Under the pieces are notes generated by a model that had not been told where the DNA came from, ran no database searches, and was given only the letters and a program-made list of their open reading frames with translations. Below, piece after piece: positions 15,911 to 24,073 of a stretch of DNA of 37,572 nucleotides. The stretch is taken from the NCBI GenBank assembly GCA_934512135.1, contig CAKSWT010000022.1, forward strand, positions 1 to 37,572. The letters are read 5' to 3'. The stretch's first letter is position 1; every line of letters begins with the position of its first letter. The translations under genes were made by a program, and so were the position numbers. Origin of the DNA: an uncultured Oscillospiraceae bacterium. GTDB lineage: Bacteria > Bacillota > Clostridia > Oscillospirales > Oscillospiraceae.

Positions 15911-16441
15911 ATGATGTATACAAGCGAGTATGATTCTCCCCTGGGGAGGATTACCCTGGTCTGGGACGAATCTGCCATTGTGGGCCTGTGGTTTAACGGA
16001 CAGCGGCATGCCGGAACCGTCCGGGAAACGGTGAAACGGGAGAAATATCCGCCGGAATTGGCACGGCGGTGGCTGGACCTCTACTTTTCCGGGGGAGAGC
16101 CGGATTTCCTGCCGCCGCTGCGCTGTGATGTTACGCCCTTTCGGAAGCTGGTCTGTGATGTGATGAGGACCATTCCCTATGGACAGACTGTGACCTACGG
16201 CCAGATCGCCAGGGAAATCGCCAGACAGAAGGGCGTTCCCAGAATGTCGGCCCAGGCAGTGGGCGGCGCAGTGGGCCATAATCCAATTTCCCTGATGATT
16301 CCGTGTCACCGGGTGGTGGGGACAAACGGCAGCCTGACCGGCTACGGGGGAGGACTTCAGCGGAAGGTCCGGCTGCTGGAGCTGGAGGGGGTGGATATGA
16401 GCCGGCTGTTTCTCCCCAAGAGGGGAACGGCGCTGGAATAG
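15911..16441 (+). CDS. ogt: Methylated-DNA--protein-cysteine methyltransferase (Ogt/Ada C-type)
   Basis: 176 residues, normal length for Ogt. It repairs O6-alkylguanine by a one-time transfer of the alkyl group to its own cysteine. The acceptor motif IPCHRV is at 130-135 (Cys132), preceded by the DNA-binding helix (PYGQTVTYGQIAREIA; SAQAVGGAVGHNP, with the Asn of the hinge) and followed by GSLTGYGGGL. The start is at 15911 (a second ATG at 15914); ribosome site only fair. It lies 9 nt after the MerR-type regulator, so alkylation repair is joined to a drug-export regulon. Confidence 0.95.
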   Translation: MMYTSEYDSPLGRITLVWDESAIVGLWFNGQRHAGTVRETVKREKYPPELARRWLDLYFSGGEPDFLPPLRCDVTPFRKLVCDVMRTIPYGQTVTYGQIAREIARQKGVPRMSAQAVGGAVGHNPISLMIPCHRVVGTNGSLTGYGGGLQRKVRLLELEGVDMSRLFLPKRGTALE

Positions 16442-16523
16442 AATCCAGGAATGCCAAATTCCCAGCGCTGCATCCTGGTGATGTGGCGCCCACTGCTCCG
16501 GTGTGGTTTGCCCAAAGGGACGG

Positions 16524-16552
16524 TTGCAAGGAATGGAGCGGGATGATATAAT
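16524..16552 (+). promoter_or_regulatory. Promoter of the TraX-family gene
   Basis: TTGCAA (16524-16529), 17-bp spacer, TATAAT (16547-16552), 62 nt before the start codon. Near-consensus sigma-A promoter. Confidence 0.75.
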
Positions 16553-16614
16553 TCAGAAACAAGGGGCGGATCATAAAGACAAGGCCCCTGACAAAGGAAC
16601 AAAGGAGTCATATC

Positions 16615-17385
16615 GTGCCCAATCACAACCTTCACCCATCCACCCATAGGCCCCGGGACCTCAGTACGGCGGCCCTTCATATTCTGGCCATGGTCCTAAT
16701 GCTGATGGATCATCTCTGGGCCACTCTTTTTCCGGCCCAGGACTGGCTGACCTGTGCAGGACGGCTGGCCTTTCCCATTTTCGCCTTTCTGGCGGTGGAG
16801 GGCTATTTTCACACCCACAGCTTCCGGAAATACCTTCTGCGGCTGCTGCTATTTGCAGTGCTCTCCGAGGTGCCCTTTGATCTGATGTACGGGGGAACGT
16901 GGTTTTACCCGGTGCATCAGAACGTAATCTGGACGTTTTTGATGGGTCTTTTGGGCATCCGGCTGATGGAGCAGGCGCGGAGAAGCGGAAAGCGCTGGAT
17001 CTATCTCCTGGTGTCCGTCGCAGTGGTGGCGGCGGGGGCGGTGCTGGGGACAGTGTGCATGGTGGACTACTACGGCGCCGGAGTCCTGACGGTGTTTAGC
17101 TTCTACTTTTTCCGGGGACGGAAGTGGTGGTGTCTGCTGGGACAGCTGCTGGCGCTCTACTGGGTCAACGTGGAGCTGCTGGGAGGCCTGATGTATCCCA
17201 TTCGGCTGCTGGGTATGGAGCTGGAGCTCTGCCAACAGGGCCTTGCGCTGCTGGCGCTGCTGCCCATCTGGCTCTATCGGGGACGTCAGGGCTACCACAG
17301 TAGGCCGTTCCAGTACCTGTGCTACGGGTTCTACCCCGTCCATATGCTGGTGCTTGTGCTGGTGCTGCGCTGTGTAACCCGGTAA
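16615..17385 (+). CDS. TraX-family membrane protein
   Basis: 256 residues, GTG start at 16615 with AAGGAG 8 nt upstream. It has the conserved TraX landmarks in order: ALHILAMVLMLMDHLWAT (first helix with the DH pair), RLAFPIFAFLAVEGYFHT, FAVLSEVPFDL, HQNVIWTFLMGLLGI, and a final GFYPVHMLVL. About eight membrane helices. TraX acetylates pilin in F-type plasmids, but chromosomal copies in Firmicutes have no known job; the fold is related to membrane acyltransferases. It has its own promoter and terminator and no conjugation genes around it. Confidence 0.88.
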   Translation: MPNHNLHPSTHRPRDLSTAALHILAMVLMLMDHLWATLFPAQDWLTCAGRLAFPIFAFLAVEGYFHTHSFRKYLLRLLLFAVLSEVPFDLMYGGTWFYPVHQNVIWTFLMGLLGIRLMEQARRSGKRWIYLLVSVAVVAAGAVLGTVCMVDYYGAGVLTVFSFYFFRGRKWWCLLGQLLALYWVNVELLGGLMYPIRLLGMELELCQQGLALLALLPIWLYRGRQGYHSRPFQYLCYGFYPVHMLVLVLVLRCVTR

Positions 17386-17390
17386 GACAG

Positions 17391-17428
17391 ACCGCCCGCT
17401 GACTGCCATTGTGCAGCCAGCGGGCGGT
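17391..17428. terminator. Bidirectional terminator (TraX / lipoprotein copy 3)
   Basis: A perfect 11-bp stem (17391-17401 with 17418-17428) sits between two convergent genes, 6 nt after the TraX stop codon and 26 nt after the lipoprotein stop. The T-run is short on both sides. Confidence 0.65.
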
Positions 17429-17453
17429 TTCTAGGCTAGTTGTGGATTCCGGC

Positions 17454-19151
17454 TCAGCCCTGATCCTCCAGGTACCGGGCATAGGCGCCGGCATAAATTT
17501 CGTCCATGCGGCCCAGGCCTGCGCCTTCCAGGTTCGCAATGGTCTGGCGGTAGTCGTCCTCGGTGAGGTCACCGGTGACAACACGGGAGGCGGCCTCGGT
17601 GAAGGCGGTGAGCACGTCGCCGGCCAGGGTGAAGTACTCGGTCATTTCCTCGGCGTCCAGGGTGCAGGCAGAGGGAATCAGCATGGTGTTGTCGCCGTAT
17701 TCCGCAGTCCACAGCTGGTAGGCGGCGGTGGCTTCGGGGCAGTACTGGAGATCCAGGAACTGCTGCTGCTGGTCCGTGGGCAGCCACTGTGCGCAGGTGT
17801 AATACACGTTGGCAATGTCAAAGCTCATGCCGTCGGGGTTGTTGGTCATCAGATCCGTGTAGGCAATTTTGCCGTCGGCATCCTTGGTGTAGGTGAGGTC
17901 CTCAACGCCGAAGGCCACAAGGTCCTTGCCGGGCTCGGTGTAGCAGTAGTTCACATACTGCATGGCAACCTCGGGCTCCTTGCAGGCGGTGGTGATGAAG
18001 AGCTTGCCGTTCATGGCAACCACGTTGGACATGGTAACGTGTACGTCAATGTCGGAGAGAGCAAAGGGAATGGCCTTCCAGTTGGGATCCTCGCCGTTTT
18101 CACGGAAAGCGGGGTCGGTGTACTTGCAGTCGTCCTGCCATACGCCGCACTTGCCGGAGTAGTAGGAGGACTCCCAGTTGCCGTATTCCTTACCGGTGGT
18201 CATAAAGTCGTCGGTGATGATGCCCTCGGCAAACAGGGAATGGAGGTAGTTCAGGTAGTCGATGAAGCCCTCGCTGGCATAGCTGCAAATCAGCTCATCG
18301 CTGTCCGGAGCCACTCGCTGATAGCCCACGCCGCGGAAGCCCATAAAGCTGGTATTAAAGAAGGGGGCCAAACCGCAGTCGCATTCGAAATTCACCAGCA
18401 GGGCATTGTTGGCGCCCTTTTCGGTCTTAAAGGCCCGGAGCACATCTGTCAGCTCGTCAAAGTTCTTAGGCGCTTCCAGATTCAGATCCTCCAGCCAGTC
18501 GCCACGAATCAGGAGGCCCTGGGAGACCCGGTCGATGCAGCGACCGGCAAACTGGCAGATGGTGCCGTCGGTGTTGTAGACGCCGTTGGCAAAGTCGGGA
18601 TCGGCGTCCAGCAGCGCCTTGAAATCCGGGGCGTTGTCCGCCAGAAGCGGCTCCATGTCCAGCAGGATGTTGTCTTCAATGGCGCCCAGCAGGTTTGCGT
18701 CGTACTGGGAAACGGTCTGACCGAACATATCGGGCAGATCGCCGGAGGCCATCATCAAATTCATCTTTTCGGAGTAGGTGGACTCACCCAGCAGGTTGAA
18801 GTCAATGGAAACGCCGGTGGCTTCCCGCATGGCCTCATGCGGCGGGGTGTCAGCATAGGTCTTGTCGCCCATGGCTTCGGCGGCGTTCATACGCAGAACG
18901 GACACCATGGTAAAGGTGTGGTCGCCGGGGATGGGATACTTGATGGTGACAGCAGGTGCAGCAGTTTCCCCGGTGCTGGCGGCATCTTCAGGGGCGGAGT
19001 CCCCGGGGGCGGGGGCTTCCGGGGCGGCAGATTCCACCGTAGGCTCTGCGGAGCTTACGGTGGCTGCGCTGGAGGCAGCGGGAGCGCCGCAGGCGCATAG
19101 CGCTGTCAGCATGGAAGCAGCCAGCAGCATGGATAACAACTTCTTTTTCAT
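17454..19151 (-). CDS. Extracellular solute-binding lipoprotein (LplA-like), copy 3
   Basis: 565 residues. Signal peptide 1-20 with lipobox LCAC (lipidated Cys21), then an Ala/Ser/Glu/Pro-rich tether to about residue 70. The mature domain has LMMASGDLPDMF and IRGDWLEDLN, the landmarks shared by all four copies in this window. GGAGG lies 7 nt before the ATG. It is monocistronic: the next upstream genes are a dead ferredoxin fragment and a regulator with its own terminator, and the downstream gene is convergent. No importer partners lie nearby. It likely binds an oligosaccharide or another large polar solute at the membrane surface; the ligand is unknown. Confidence 0.86.
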   Translation of the reverse strand: MKKKLLSMLLAASMLTALCACGAPAASSAATVSSAEPTVESAAPEAPAPGDSAPEDAASTGETAAPAVTIKYPIPGDHTFTMVSVLRMNAAEAMGDKTYADTPPHEAMREATGVSIDFNLLGESTYSEKMNLMMASGDLPDMFGQTVSQYDANLLGAIEDNILLDMEPLLADNAPDFKALLDADPDFANGVYNTDGTICQFAGRCIDRVSQGLLIRGDWLEDLNLEAPKNFDELTDVLRAFKTEKGANNALLVNFECDCGLAPFFNTSFMGFRGVGYQRVAPDSDELICSYASEGFIDYLNYLHSLFAEGIITDDFMTTGKEYGNWESSYYSGKCGVWQDDCKYTDPAFRENGEDPNWKAIPFALSDIDVHVTMSNVVAMNGKLFITTACKEPEVAMQYVNYCYTEPGKDLVAFGVEDLTYTKDADGKIAYTDLMTNNPDGMSFDIANVYYTCAQWLPTDQQQQFLDLQYCPEATAAYQLWTAEYGDNTMLIPSACTLDAEEMTEYFTLAGDVLTAFTEAASRVVTGDLTEDDYRQTIANLEGAGLGRMDEIYAGAYARYLEDQG

Positions 19152-19241
19152 TATGGTTCCTCCTTTGGTTCTTTGGGCGGAAAAGCGCCACGGGGCGATC
19201 CGTCTTGCGGGGAGTGGTCAGTTCCGCCGTGTTCTGCCTCC

Positions 19242-19271
19242 ATAGTATCATGATTGCAGCCCGTTGACCAA
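19242..19271 (-). promoter_or_regulatory. Possible promoter of lipoprotein copy 3
   Basis: Minus-strand TTGGTC (19266-19271) and TACTAT (19242-19247) with an 18-bp spacer, 91 nt before the start codon. A GATACT alternative at 16 bp overlaps it. Only a moderate match. Confidence 0.4.
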
Positions 19272-19403
19272 TGCCGGAACGGTATGTGCTATAACATTTG
19301 CGTAATACTATCGTAACAAAATGGGCAAAAAAGGCAAAAGAATAGAATATTTACCCTCCAGATGTTGCGTCTCCTACAGAAATGTCCTGCTTCCGCAGCA
19401 GGT

Positions 19404-19570
19404 TCAGCGCTGGGACTTAGGGCTCGTCGGTTTTTCAATGGCGCTGATGGGGCAAAGATCGAGCAGGTGCCACAGTGGACACACTGGGCTTGGTCAATCT
19501 CATCGTTTTCGTCCCCAGGGTAAATGCAGTGGAGCGGACAGTTCCGAAAACAGCGAGTGCGCAATGCGCT
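19404..19570 (-). pseudogene. Ferredoxin (4Fe-4S) domain remnant with frameshift
   Basis: On the minus strand the residues TRCFRNCPLHCIYPGDE, then EIDQAQCVHCGTCSI form the first part of a bacterial ferredoxin domain (CxxCxxC motif intact). The frame then shifts, and the expected end CPISAIEKPTSPKSQR with a stop at 19404 is found in another frame. Such domains end the large subunits of NAD-linked hydrogenases or formate dehydrogenases, or stand alone. No start codon or ribosome site precedes it, and an upstream cysteine spacing is also odd (CFRNCP). It is a decaying relic, not a working gene. Confidence 0.7.
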
Positions 19571-19641
19571 GAACCAAAGATCCTGGGGTGAGATAAAGCC
19601 GGTCACCCGGAAACCCAAAAATTCAAGAGCGGATGACAGAA

Positions 19642-19685
19642 ACAAGGCAAGTCAGTGGAGGCGAGAACCTCATGACTTGCCTTGT
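19642..19685 (-). terminator. Terminator of the LuxR-type regulator gene
   Basis: A perfect 13-bp stem (19642-19654 with 19673-19685) with extra pairing in the loop begins 41 nt after the regulator's stop codon. The minus-strand sequence after it is TTTCTGTC, a modest T-rich tail. Confidence 0.7.
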
Positions 19686-19726
19686 CTGGGTTTTATGCGG
19701 GAAGGGTACCCGGGGGCCGAAGAAAT

Positions 19727-20758
19727 TTATGCTTCCAAGTCCGGCGCATAGGCCTCGTAGAGGCGAATCAGCTCATAGCGGCGCGTGACATCCGCTTTCT
19801 GGTAGATATTGTGGATGTGGGCCTTGACTGTGCCCATGGATACAGTCAGGGCGTCGCTGATCTCCTGATTGTTCATGCCCTGGAGGACCAGGGTGAACAC
19901 CTCCAGCTCCCGTTCGGTCAGGTAGAGCTGCTGTGCAAATTTCAGCTTTTTGTACTCTGCCTGGGTGCTTTCCGACGAAACGGTGGAGGGGAACCCAAGG
20001 TGTTGAGGATCGTCTGCCGGCGCATTGACGGAGCCGTCCTGGGAGGCCCGATCCTTGGGCAGACTGATCCCGCCTCGCCGCAGGAATCGCAGAAACAGGA
20101 CGTAGAACATTACGGTGTAGGAAAGCCGAAGGAGATCTTCGCAGTGGTTCCTGCCGTAAATGCGCAGATTGCCGACAACATAGTTGTCCACATGGAAGAT
20201 CACATAATAATCCTCTATGGCAATCAGCACCGAGAATACAATGGTTACGATCATGGTCAGGTTCAGAAATTTCTGGTGATCCTTTGTGAACAAACCGCAC
20301 CGGGGAATGTCCCACAGGGCGTAAATGCAGGCAAGAATCAGAAACACCTGATAGGCCGTGTAATAGAGGAACACCTCTAGGGCGCCCATTTTCAGCATGG
20401 GAACAAAGATATACCACAGCCCCAGCAGCAGCACCACGATGGCGTGAAAGGGGGAGACGGGCTTATTTTTTAGCGCGGAGTAGGAGAACATGCTGAAGAA
20501 GGCCAGCCCCAAATAGAATACCGTTTTAATGGAAGGGGACCGCACAAACATCTGATTGTACCATTGGGAAAAGCCTACATGAAATTCGGTCAGATCCACA
20601 AGAATGGTGTCCAACAGAAAAAAAAGAAACAGTCCAATCACCGGGATGCCGATCTCCTGTCGGCGCATCAAGGTCATACATCCGGCAAAGGAGATCACAG
20701 AGGTAAATGCCACGATCAATAGGGTGTTGTAGCAGTAATGCAGCACGGAAATTGCCAT
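19727..20758 (-). CDS. aguR: Membrane-anchored LuxR-type regulator (AguR-like)
   Basis: 343 residues. Seven hydrophobic segments (about 12-31, 36-56, 77-96, 104-122, 126-149, 164-187, 210-227) are followed by a cytosolic linker and a C-terminal LuxR-type helix-turn-helix (280-334: LTERELEVFTLVLQGMNNQE, then SMGTVKAHIHNIYQKADV). This one-component design, a membrane sensor fused to a DNA-binding domain, is that of AguR, which activates agmatine deiminase operons in enterococci and Streptococcus mutans. The gene is divergent from exactly such an operon, 500 nt away. It probably senses agmatine at the membrane. The assignment to AguR rests on architecture and context. Confidence 0.8.
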   Translation of the reverse strand: MAISVLHYCYNTLLIVAFTSVISFAGCMTLMRRQEIGIPVIGLFLFFLLDTILVDLTEFHVGFSQWYNQMFVRSPSIKTVFYLGLAFFSMFSYSALKNKPVSPFHAIVVLLLGLWYIFVPMLKMGALEVFLYYTAYQVFLILACIYALWDIPRCGLFTKDHQKFLNLTMIVTIVFSVLIAIEDYYVIFHVDNYVVGNLRIYGRNHCEDLLRLSYTVMFYVLFLRFLRRGGISLPKDRASQDGSVNAPADDPQHLGFPSTVSSESTQAEYKKLKFAQQLYLTERELEVFTLVLQGMNNQEISDALTVSMGTVKAHIHNIYQKADVTRRYELIRLYEAYAPDLEA

Positions 20759-20809
20759 ACGTCATTCCCCCAAAAAGATAGTCTGCGGGCCGTTGCATCC
20801 ACTATAGCA

Positions 20810-20852
20810 TATTCGCCTATTTTCCGCCAGACCCACCAAGTTTATTCGCCTA
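20810..20852. promoter_or_regulatory. Direct repeat TATTCGCCTA, 33 bp apart
   Basis: The 10-mer TATTCGCCTA occurs at 20810-20819 and 20843-20852, a 33-bp period close to three helical turns. It lies just upstream of the regulator gene and overlaps its likely promoter (minus-strand TATAGT at about 20802-20807). Same-face repeats are typical of activator binding sites, so it may be a site of the LuxR-type regulator itself. Confidence 0.45.
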
Positions 20853-21260
20853 AACCCCCGGGACAACGTGGGGATGTTTTGCTGATTCGGGTTGCTTTTT
20901 TCATGGTTGCGGAGGGAAAAATGGGGCGAAATTGAAGGAATCTAAAGGGAAAAATTCCGGAAAATGAAAATAATTTTTCGTTTTCTAAGAAGAAATTGTG
21001 GAACATGCATAAAAGTTTATAGAAAGTTTAGGGCAATTCGGGGAAAATGTCAAAAAGAATCGATCCGGGTGTTTAGGAAAAGCCAATTGTGAACCAGCGG
21101 ATGCCCATGCTATGCTTGGGCCAGTTCGAGGGAAACGGTTCACCAGGCGTCACCGGGGCCGAATCTCTCAAATACCCGCGGATCTTCGGAGAGGGCAGCG
21201 CCCCGCATCCGGCGGTCCGGAAGGAAACAACACAATTACATATGAGAAAAGAGGACAATT
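20853..21260 (+). promoter_or_regulatory. Promoter region and structured leader of the agmatine operon
   Basis: About 400 nt without a gene. 20930-21060 is markedly AT-rich, like an upstream activating region; a TTGTGG/TATAGA pair (16-bp spacer) lies near 20996-21025. A better placed candidate is TTGTGA (21087-21092), 18-bp spacer, TATGCT (21111-21116). The 144 nt after it are GC-rich and can fold as a nested structure: GGGGC and GCCCC enclose CTCTC and GAGAG (about 21151-21208), followed by a CCGG-tetraloop hairpin near 21210-21222. The permease start has only a fair ribosome site (GAGGAC). I do not recognise a known riboswitch. Confidence 0.45.
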
Positions 21261-22622
21261 ATGGACAAGAAAAAATTTAGTCTCGCATCGGTCCTGCTGT
21301 CTGTCATCTGCGTGGTCTTTGTCGCGGAGGCGGCAGCACCGGTAGCGGCCATTGGCAACAGCCAATTTTTCTGGTGGGTCTTTATGATCGTCCTGTTCCT
21401 GATTCCCTATGGGCTGATTTCTTCGGAGCTCGGCACCACCTATCAGGGGGACGGCGGCCTCTACGACTGGATCAACAAGGCCTTCCCCGGCAGCCGCTGG
21501 GGCGCCCGGGCCTCCTGGTGGTATTGGCTGAACTTCCCACTTTGGATGGCCTCCCTGGCGGTTATGGTTCCGCAGCTGCTGGACTTCGCCTTCGGCATTG
21601 AGATCGGAGTCGTGCCCAGCCTGTTCATCCAGCTGGCGTTTATCTGGATTGTCACCTTTATTGCCTTCTATCCTGTCTGTGACAGCATCGTCATTTTGAA
21701 TGTCTGCGCAGTGATTAAGGTGGTCCTGGCAGTGCTGGTGGGCACCATGGGCATCTACTTTGGTGTGACCAAGGGCTTCGCCAACGACATGAGTTTCTCC
21801 ACCTTCCTGCCCAGCTTCGATCTAAACAGCCTCTCCTTTATCTCGGTTATCATCTTTAATATGTTGGGCTTTGAAATTGTCTGTACCTTCTCTGAGGACA
21901 TGACCAATCCCAAGAAGCAGATTCCCCAGGCCATTGTCATCGGCGGCTTGCTGATTGCGGGCATTTACCTGCTGGGCGGCTTCGGCATCGGCGCAGCAGT
22001 GCCTGTAGATCAGATCAACACCGACTCCGGTCTGCTGGACGCCTTCACCGCCATGGGCATTGAGAACAAGATCTTCCTGGCGGCTGTGGCGCTGCTCTTT
22101 ATGATCACCCTCTTCGGCAACATGATCTCCTGGTCCATGGGCGTCAACTCCACCGCCGCCTACGCTGCGGACAACGGCGACATGCCCGCGGTATTTAAGA
22201 AGCGCTGGAGCAAGAACGATATGCCCACCGGCTCGGCCCTGATGACCGGCATCATCGCCAGCATCATTGTGGTCATCGGCGTGGTTCTGACTGTGGTGGC
22301 TCCGGAGTCCGACCTGTTCTGGACCTTCTTCTCCCTGAACCTGGTGCTGTTCCTGATGAGCTATCTGCCTGTATTCCCGGCCTTCCTGAAGCTCCGCAAG
22401 GCGGATCCTGACACAGAGCGGCCCTTCCGGGTCCCCGGCGGAAACGGGATGCTGAAGGTTATGGCCATCGTCCCCATGATCCTCATCGCCCTCTCCATTG
22501 CCTTTACGGCCATCCCCATGAGCGCTGACGCAGTAGCGGGCACTCTGCCCATCACCATCGGTGCTGTGGTCTGCATCGCCCTGGGCGAGCTCCTGATCTT
22601 GCTTCGCAGGAAGAAGCAGTGA
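21261..22622 (+). CDS. aguD: APC-family permease, probable agmatine/putrescine antiporter
   Basis: 453 residues with about 12 membrane helices of the amino acid-polyamine-organocation family. N-terminal signature FVAEAAAPVAAIGNSQFFWW, then SSELGTTYQGDGGLYDWINKAFPG (the conserved helix-2/loop region), FNMLGFEIVCTFSEDMTNPKKQIPQA in the middle, and a typical RPFRVPGG before the last helices. Gene order with agmatine deiminase and putrescine carbamoyltransferase makes an agmatine-in/putrescine-out exchanger the natural role (AguD of enterococci); such exchange saves energy because both are cations. The start at 21261 has GAGGAC 4-5 nt upstream. First gene of the operon. The substrate is inferred from context. 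Confidence 0.85.
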   Translation: MDKKKFSLASVLLSVICVVFVAEAAAPVAAIGNSQFFWWVFMIVLFLIPYGLISSELGTTYQGDGGLYDWINKAFPGSRWGARASWWYWLNFPLWMASLAVMVPQLLDFAFGIEIGVVPSLFIQLAFIWIVTFIAFYPVCDSIVILNVCAVIKVVLAVLVGTMGIYFGVTKGFANDMSFSTFLPSFDLNSLSFISVIIFNMLGFEIVCTFSEDMTNPKKQIPQAIVIGGLLIAGIYLLGGFGIGAAVPVDQINTDSGLLDAFTAMGIENKIFLAAVALLFMITLFGNMISWSMGVNSTAAYAADNGDMPAVFKKRWSKNDMPTGSALMTGIIASIIVVIGVVLTVVAPESDLFWTFFSLNLVLFLMSYLPVFPAFLKLRKADPDTERPFRVPGGNGMLKVMAIVPMILIALSIAFTAIPMSADAVAGTLPITIGAVVCIALGELLILLRRKKQ

Positions 22623-22633
22623 CGAGAGAAAAC

Positions 22634-22661
22634 CGGTGTCCTTAGACGCCTGGGGACACCG
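22634..22661 (+). other. Intercistronic hairpin after the permease gene
   Basis: An 8-bp perfect stem (22634-22641 with 22654-22661), 12 nt after the permease stop. No T-run follows, so it is more likely an mRNA processing or stability element than a terminator. Confidence 0.45.
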
Positions 22662-22715
22662 TGCAAAACAAATCCATCAACATAAATTATCATAATCAAC
22701 AGGAGGAAACTTATC

Positions 22716-23855
22716 ATGGCTAAGAGAATTTACAACTCCACCCCCAAGCAGGATGGCTTCCGTATGCCCGGCGAGTTTGAGCCCCACGATCACATCTTTA
22801 TGATTTGGCCTGAGCGCACCGACAACTGGCGTCAGGGCGCCAAGCCCGCCCAGCGGGCCTATGCCGAGGTGGCCAAGGCCATTGCCAAGCACACCCCTGT
22901 GACCATGCTGGTCAACAACACCCAGTTTGCCAATGCCCGGGCCCGCCTCCCTGAGAACATCCGGGTGGTAGAGCTGTCCAGCGACGACGCCTGGTGCCGG
23001 GACTGCGGCCCCACCTTCGTGGTCAACGACAAGACCGGCGAGATCCGCGGTGTGGACTGGATCTTCAACGCCTGGGGCGGCTTGAAGGACGGCCTGTATT
23101 TCCCCTGGGCAAATGACGACATTATGGCCCAGAAGATCTGTGACCTCCAGGGCATCGACTCCTATCGTACCGATGCGGACAGCTGCCCCGCAGGCCTGGA
23201 CTTCATTCTGGAAGGCGGCTCTATCCATGTAGACGGTGAGGGCACCCTTATCACCACCGAGATGTGCCTGCTGAACCCCGATTCCGGCCGGAACTATCCC
23301 GACCTGACCAAGGAGCAGATCGAGATGATGCTCAAGGAGTATCTGAATCTTGAGAAGATCATTTGGATCAAGGACGGCATCGATCCCTACGAGACCAACG
23401 GCCATATCGACGACGTGGCCTGCTACATCCGCCCCGGTGAGGTGGCCTGCATCTGGACCGAGGACGAGAATCATCCCTTCTATGCCGCAGCGCAGGCTGC
23501 CTACAAGACCCTGTCTGAGGCCACCGACGCCAAGGGCCGCAAGCTGAAGGTTTGGAAGATGTGCATGACCAAGGAGCCCTGCTACCTCAAGGACGCAGAC
23601 TCCATCGACACTGCCACCGGCGCCATCCCCAGAGAGGAAGGCGAGATCTCCATCGCCTCCTACATGAACTTCCTTATCACCAACAACGCCATCATCCTGC
23701 CTCAGTACGGCGACGAGAACGACGCGCTGGCCGTAAAGCAGGCCCAGGAGATGTTCCCCGGCTACACCATCGAGCCCGTTATGACCACTGAAGTGGCCTA
23801 CGGCGGTGGAAATATCCACTGCATTACCCAGCAGCAGCCCAGCGTCCGCAAGTAA
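22716..23855 (+). CDS. aguA: Agmatine deiminase
   Basis: 379 residues, the family length. It hydrolyses agmatine to N-carbamoylputrescine and ammonia. Active-site elements of the guanidine-modifying fold are all present: RDCGPTFV with D96, EGGSIH (166-171), NGHIDD with H230, and the nucleophile Cys369 in the C-terminal GGGNIHCITQQ. The N-terminal FRMPGEFEPHDHIFMIWPER is also diagnostic. AGGAGG lies 9 nt before the ATG. It sits between the permease and putrescine carbamoyltransferase; ammonia release can also raise cytoplasmic pH. Confidence 0.97.
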   Translation: MAKRIYNSTPKQDGFRMPGEFEPHDHIFMIWPERTDNWRQGAKPAQRAYAEVAKAIAKHTPVTMLVNNTQFANARARLPENIRVVELSSDDAWCRDCGPTFVVNDKTGEIRGVDWIFNAWGGLKDGLYFPWANDDIMAQKICDLQGIDSYRTDADSCPAGLDFILEGGSIHVDGEGTLITTEMCLLNPDSGRNYPDLTKEQIEMMLKEYLNLEKIIWIKDGIDPYETNGHIDDVACYIRPGEVACIWTEDENHPFYAAAQAAYKTLSEATDAKGRKLKVWKMCMTKEPCYLKDADSIDTATGAIPREEGEISIASYMNFLITNNAIILPQYGDENDALAVKQAQEMFPGYTIEPVMTTEVAYGGGNIHCITQQQPSVRK

Positions 23856-23860
23856 CGCCA

Positions 23861-24024
23861 GGCCTGTGGGACAGGCCCCTATTCCCGGGGGAGTATGAAA
23901 AAGAACTGTTCTTGCCCTGTTATCATACCTCCAAAATGATTAACAGACTTCCTTTCTTGTGCCATCAATCTTCTACACTTCTCCCCCTTTTCTCCGGGCG
24001 GCGGAGAACCCCCCTCCGCCGCCC
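23861..24024 (+). other. Two strong hairpins between aguA and the carbamoyltransferase
   Basis: The 218-nt gap holds a 7-bp perfect stem with a 3-nt loop (23861-23877) and an 11-bp, almost pure G/C stem (23996-24006 with 24014-24024). A pyrimidine-rich stretch lies between them. No T-runs follow, so full termination is unlikely; they may set differential mRNA stability or attenuation between the deiminase and the downstream genes. Confidence 0.5.
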
Positions 24025-24073
24025 ACTCCCTTCACCACCTACAACTTCAATCAACAATTAGGAGGAAACTACA

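Noticed and set aside
16615..17385. Part of a conjugative element because of TraX
   Set aside because: No transfer, relaxase or integrase genes nearby; chromosomal TraX proteins are common in Firmicutes.
21121..21145. Catabolite-response (cre) site
   Set aside because: GGGAAACGGTTCACC resembles a cre core only with several mismatches and is not palindromic enough.
21117..21260. Guanidine riboswitch before the permease
   Set aside because: I could not find the conserved core motifs of the guanidine-I, -II or -III classes.
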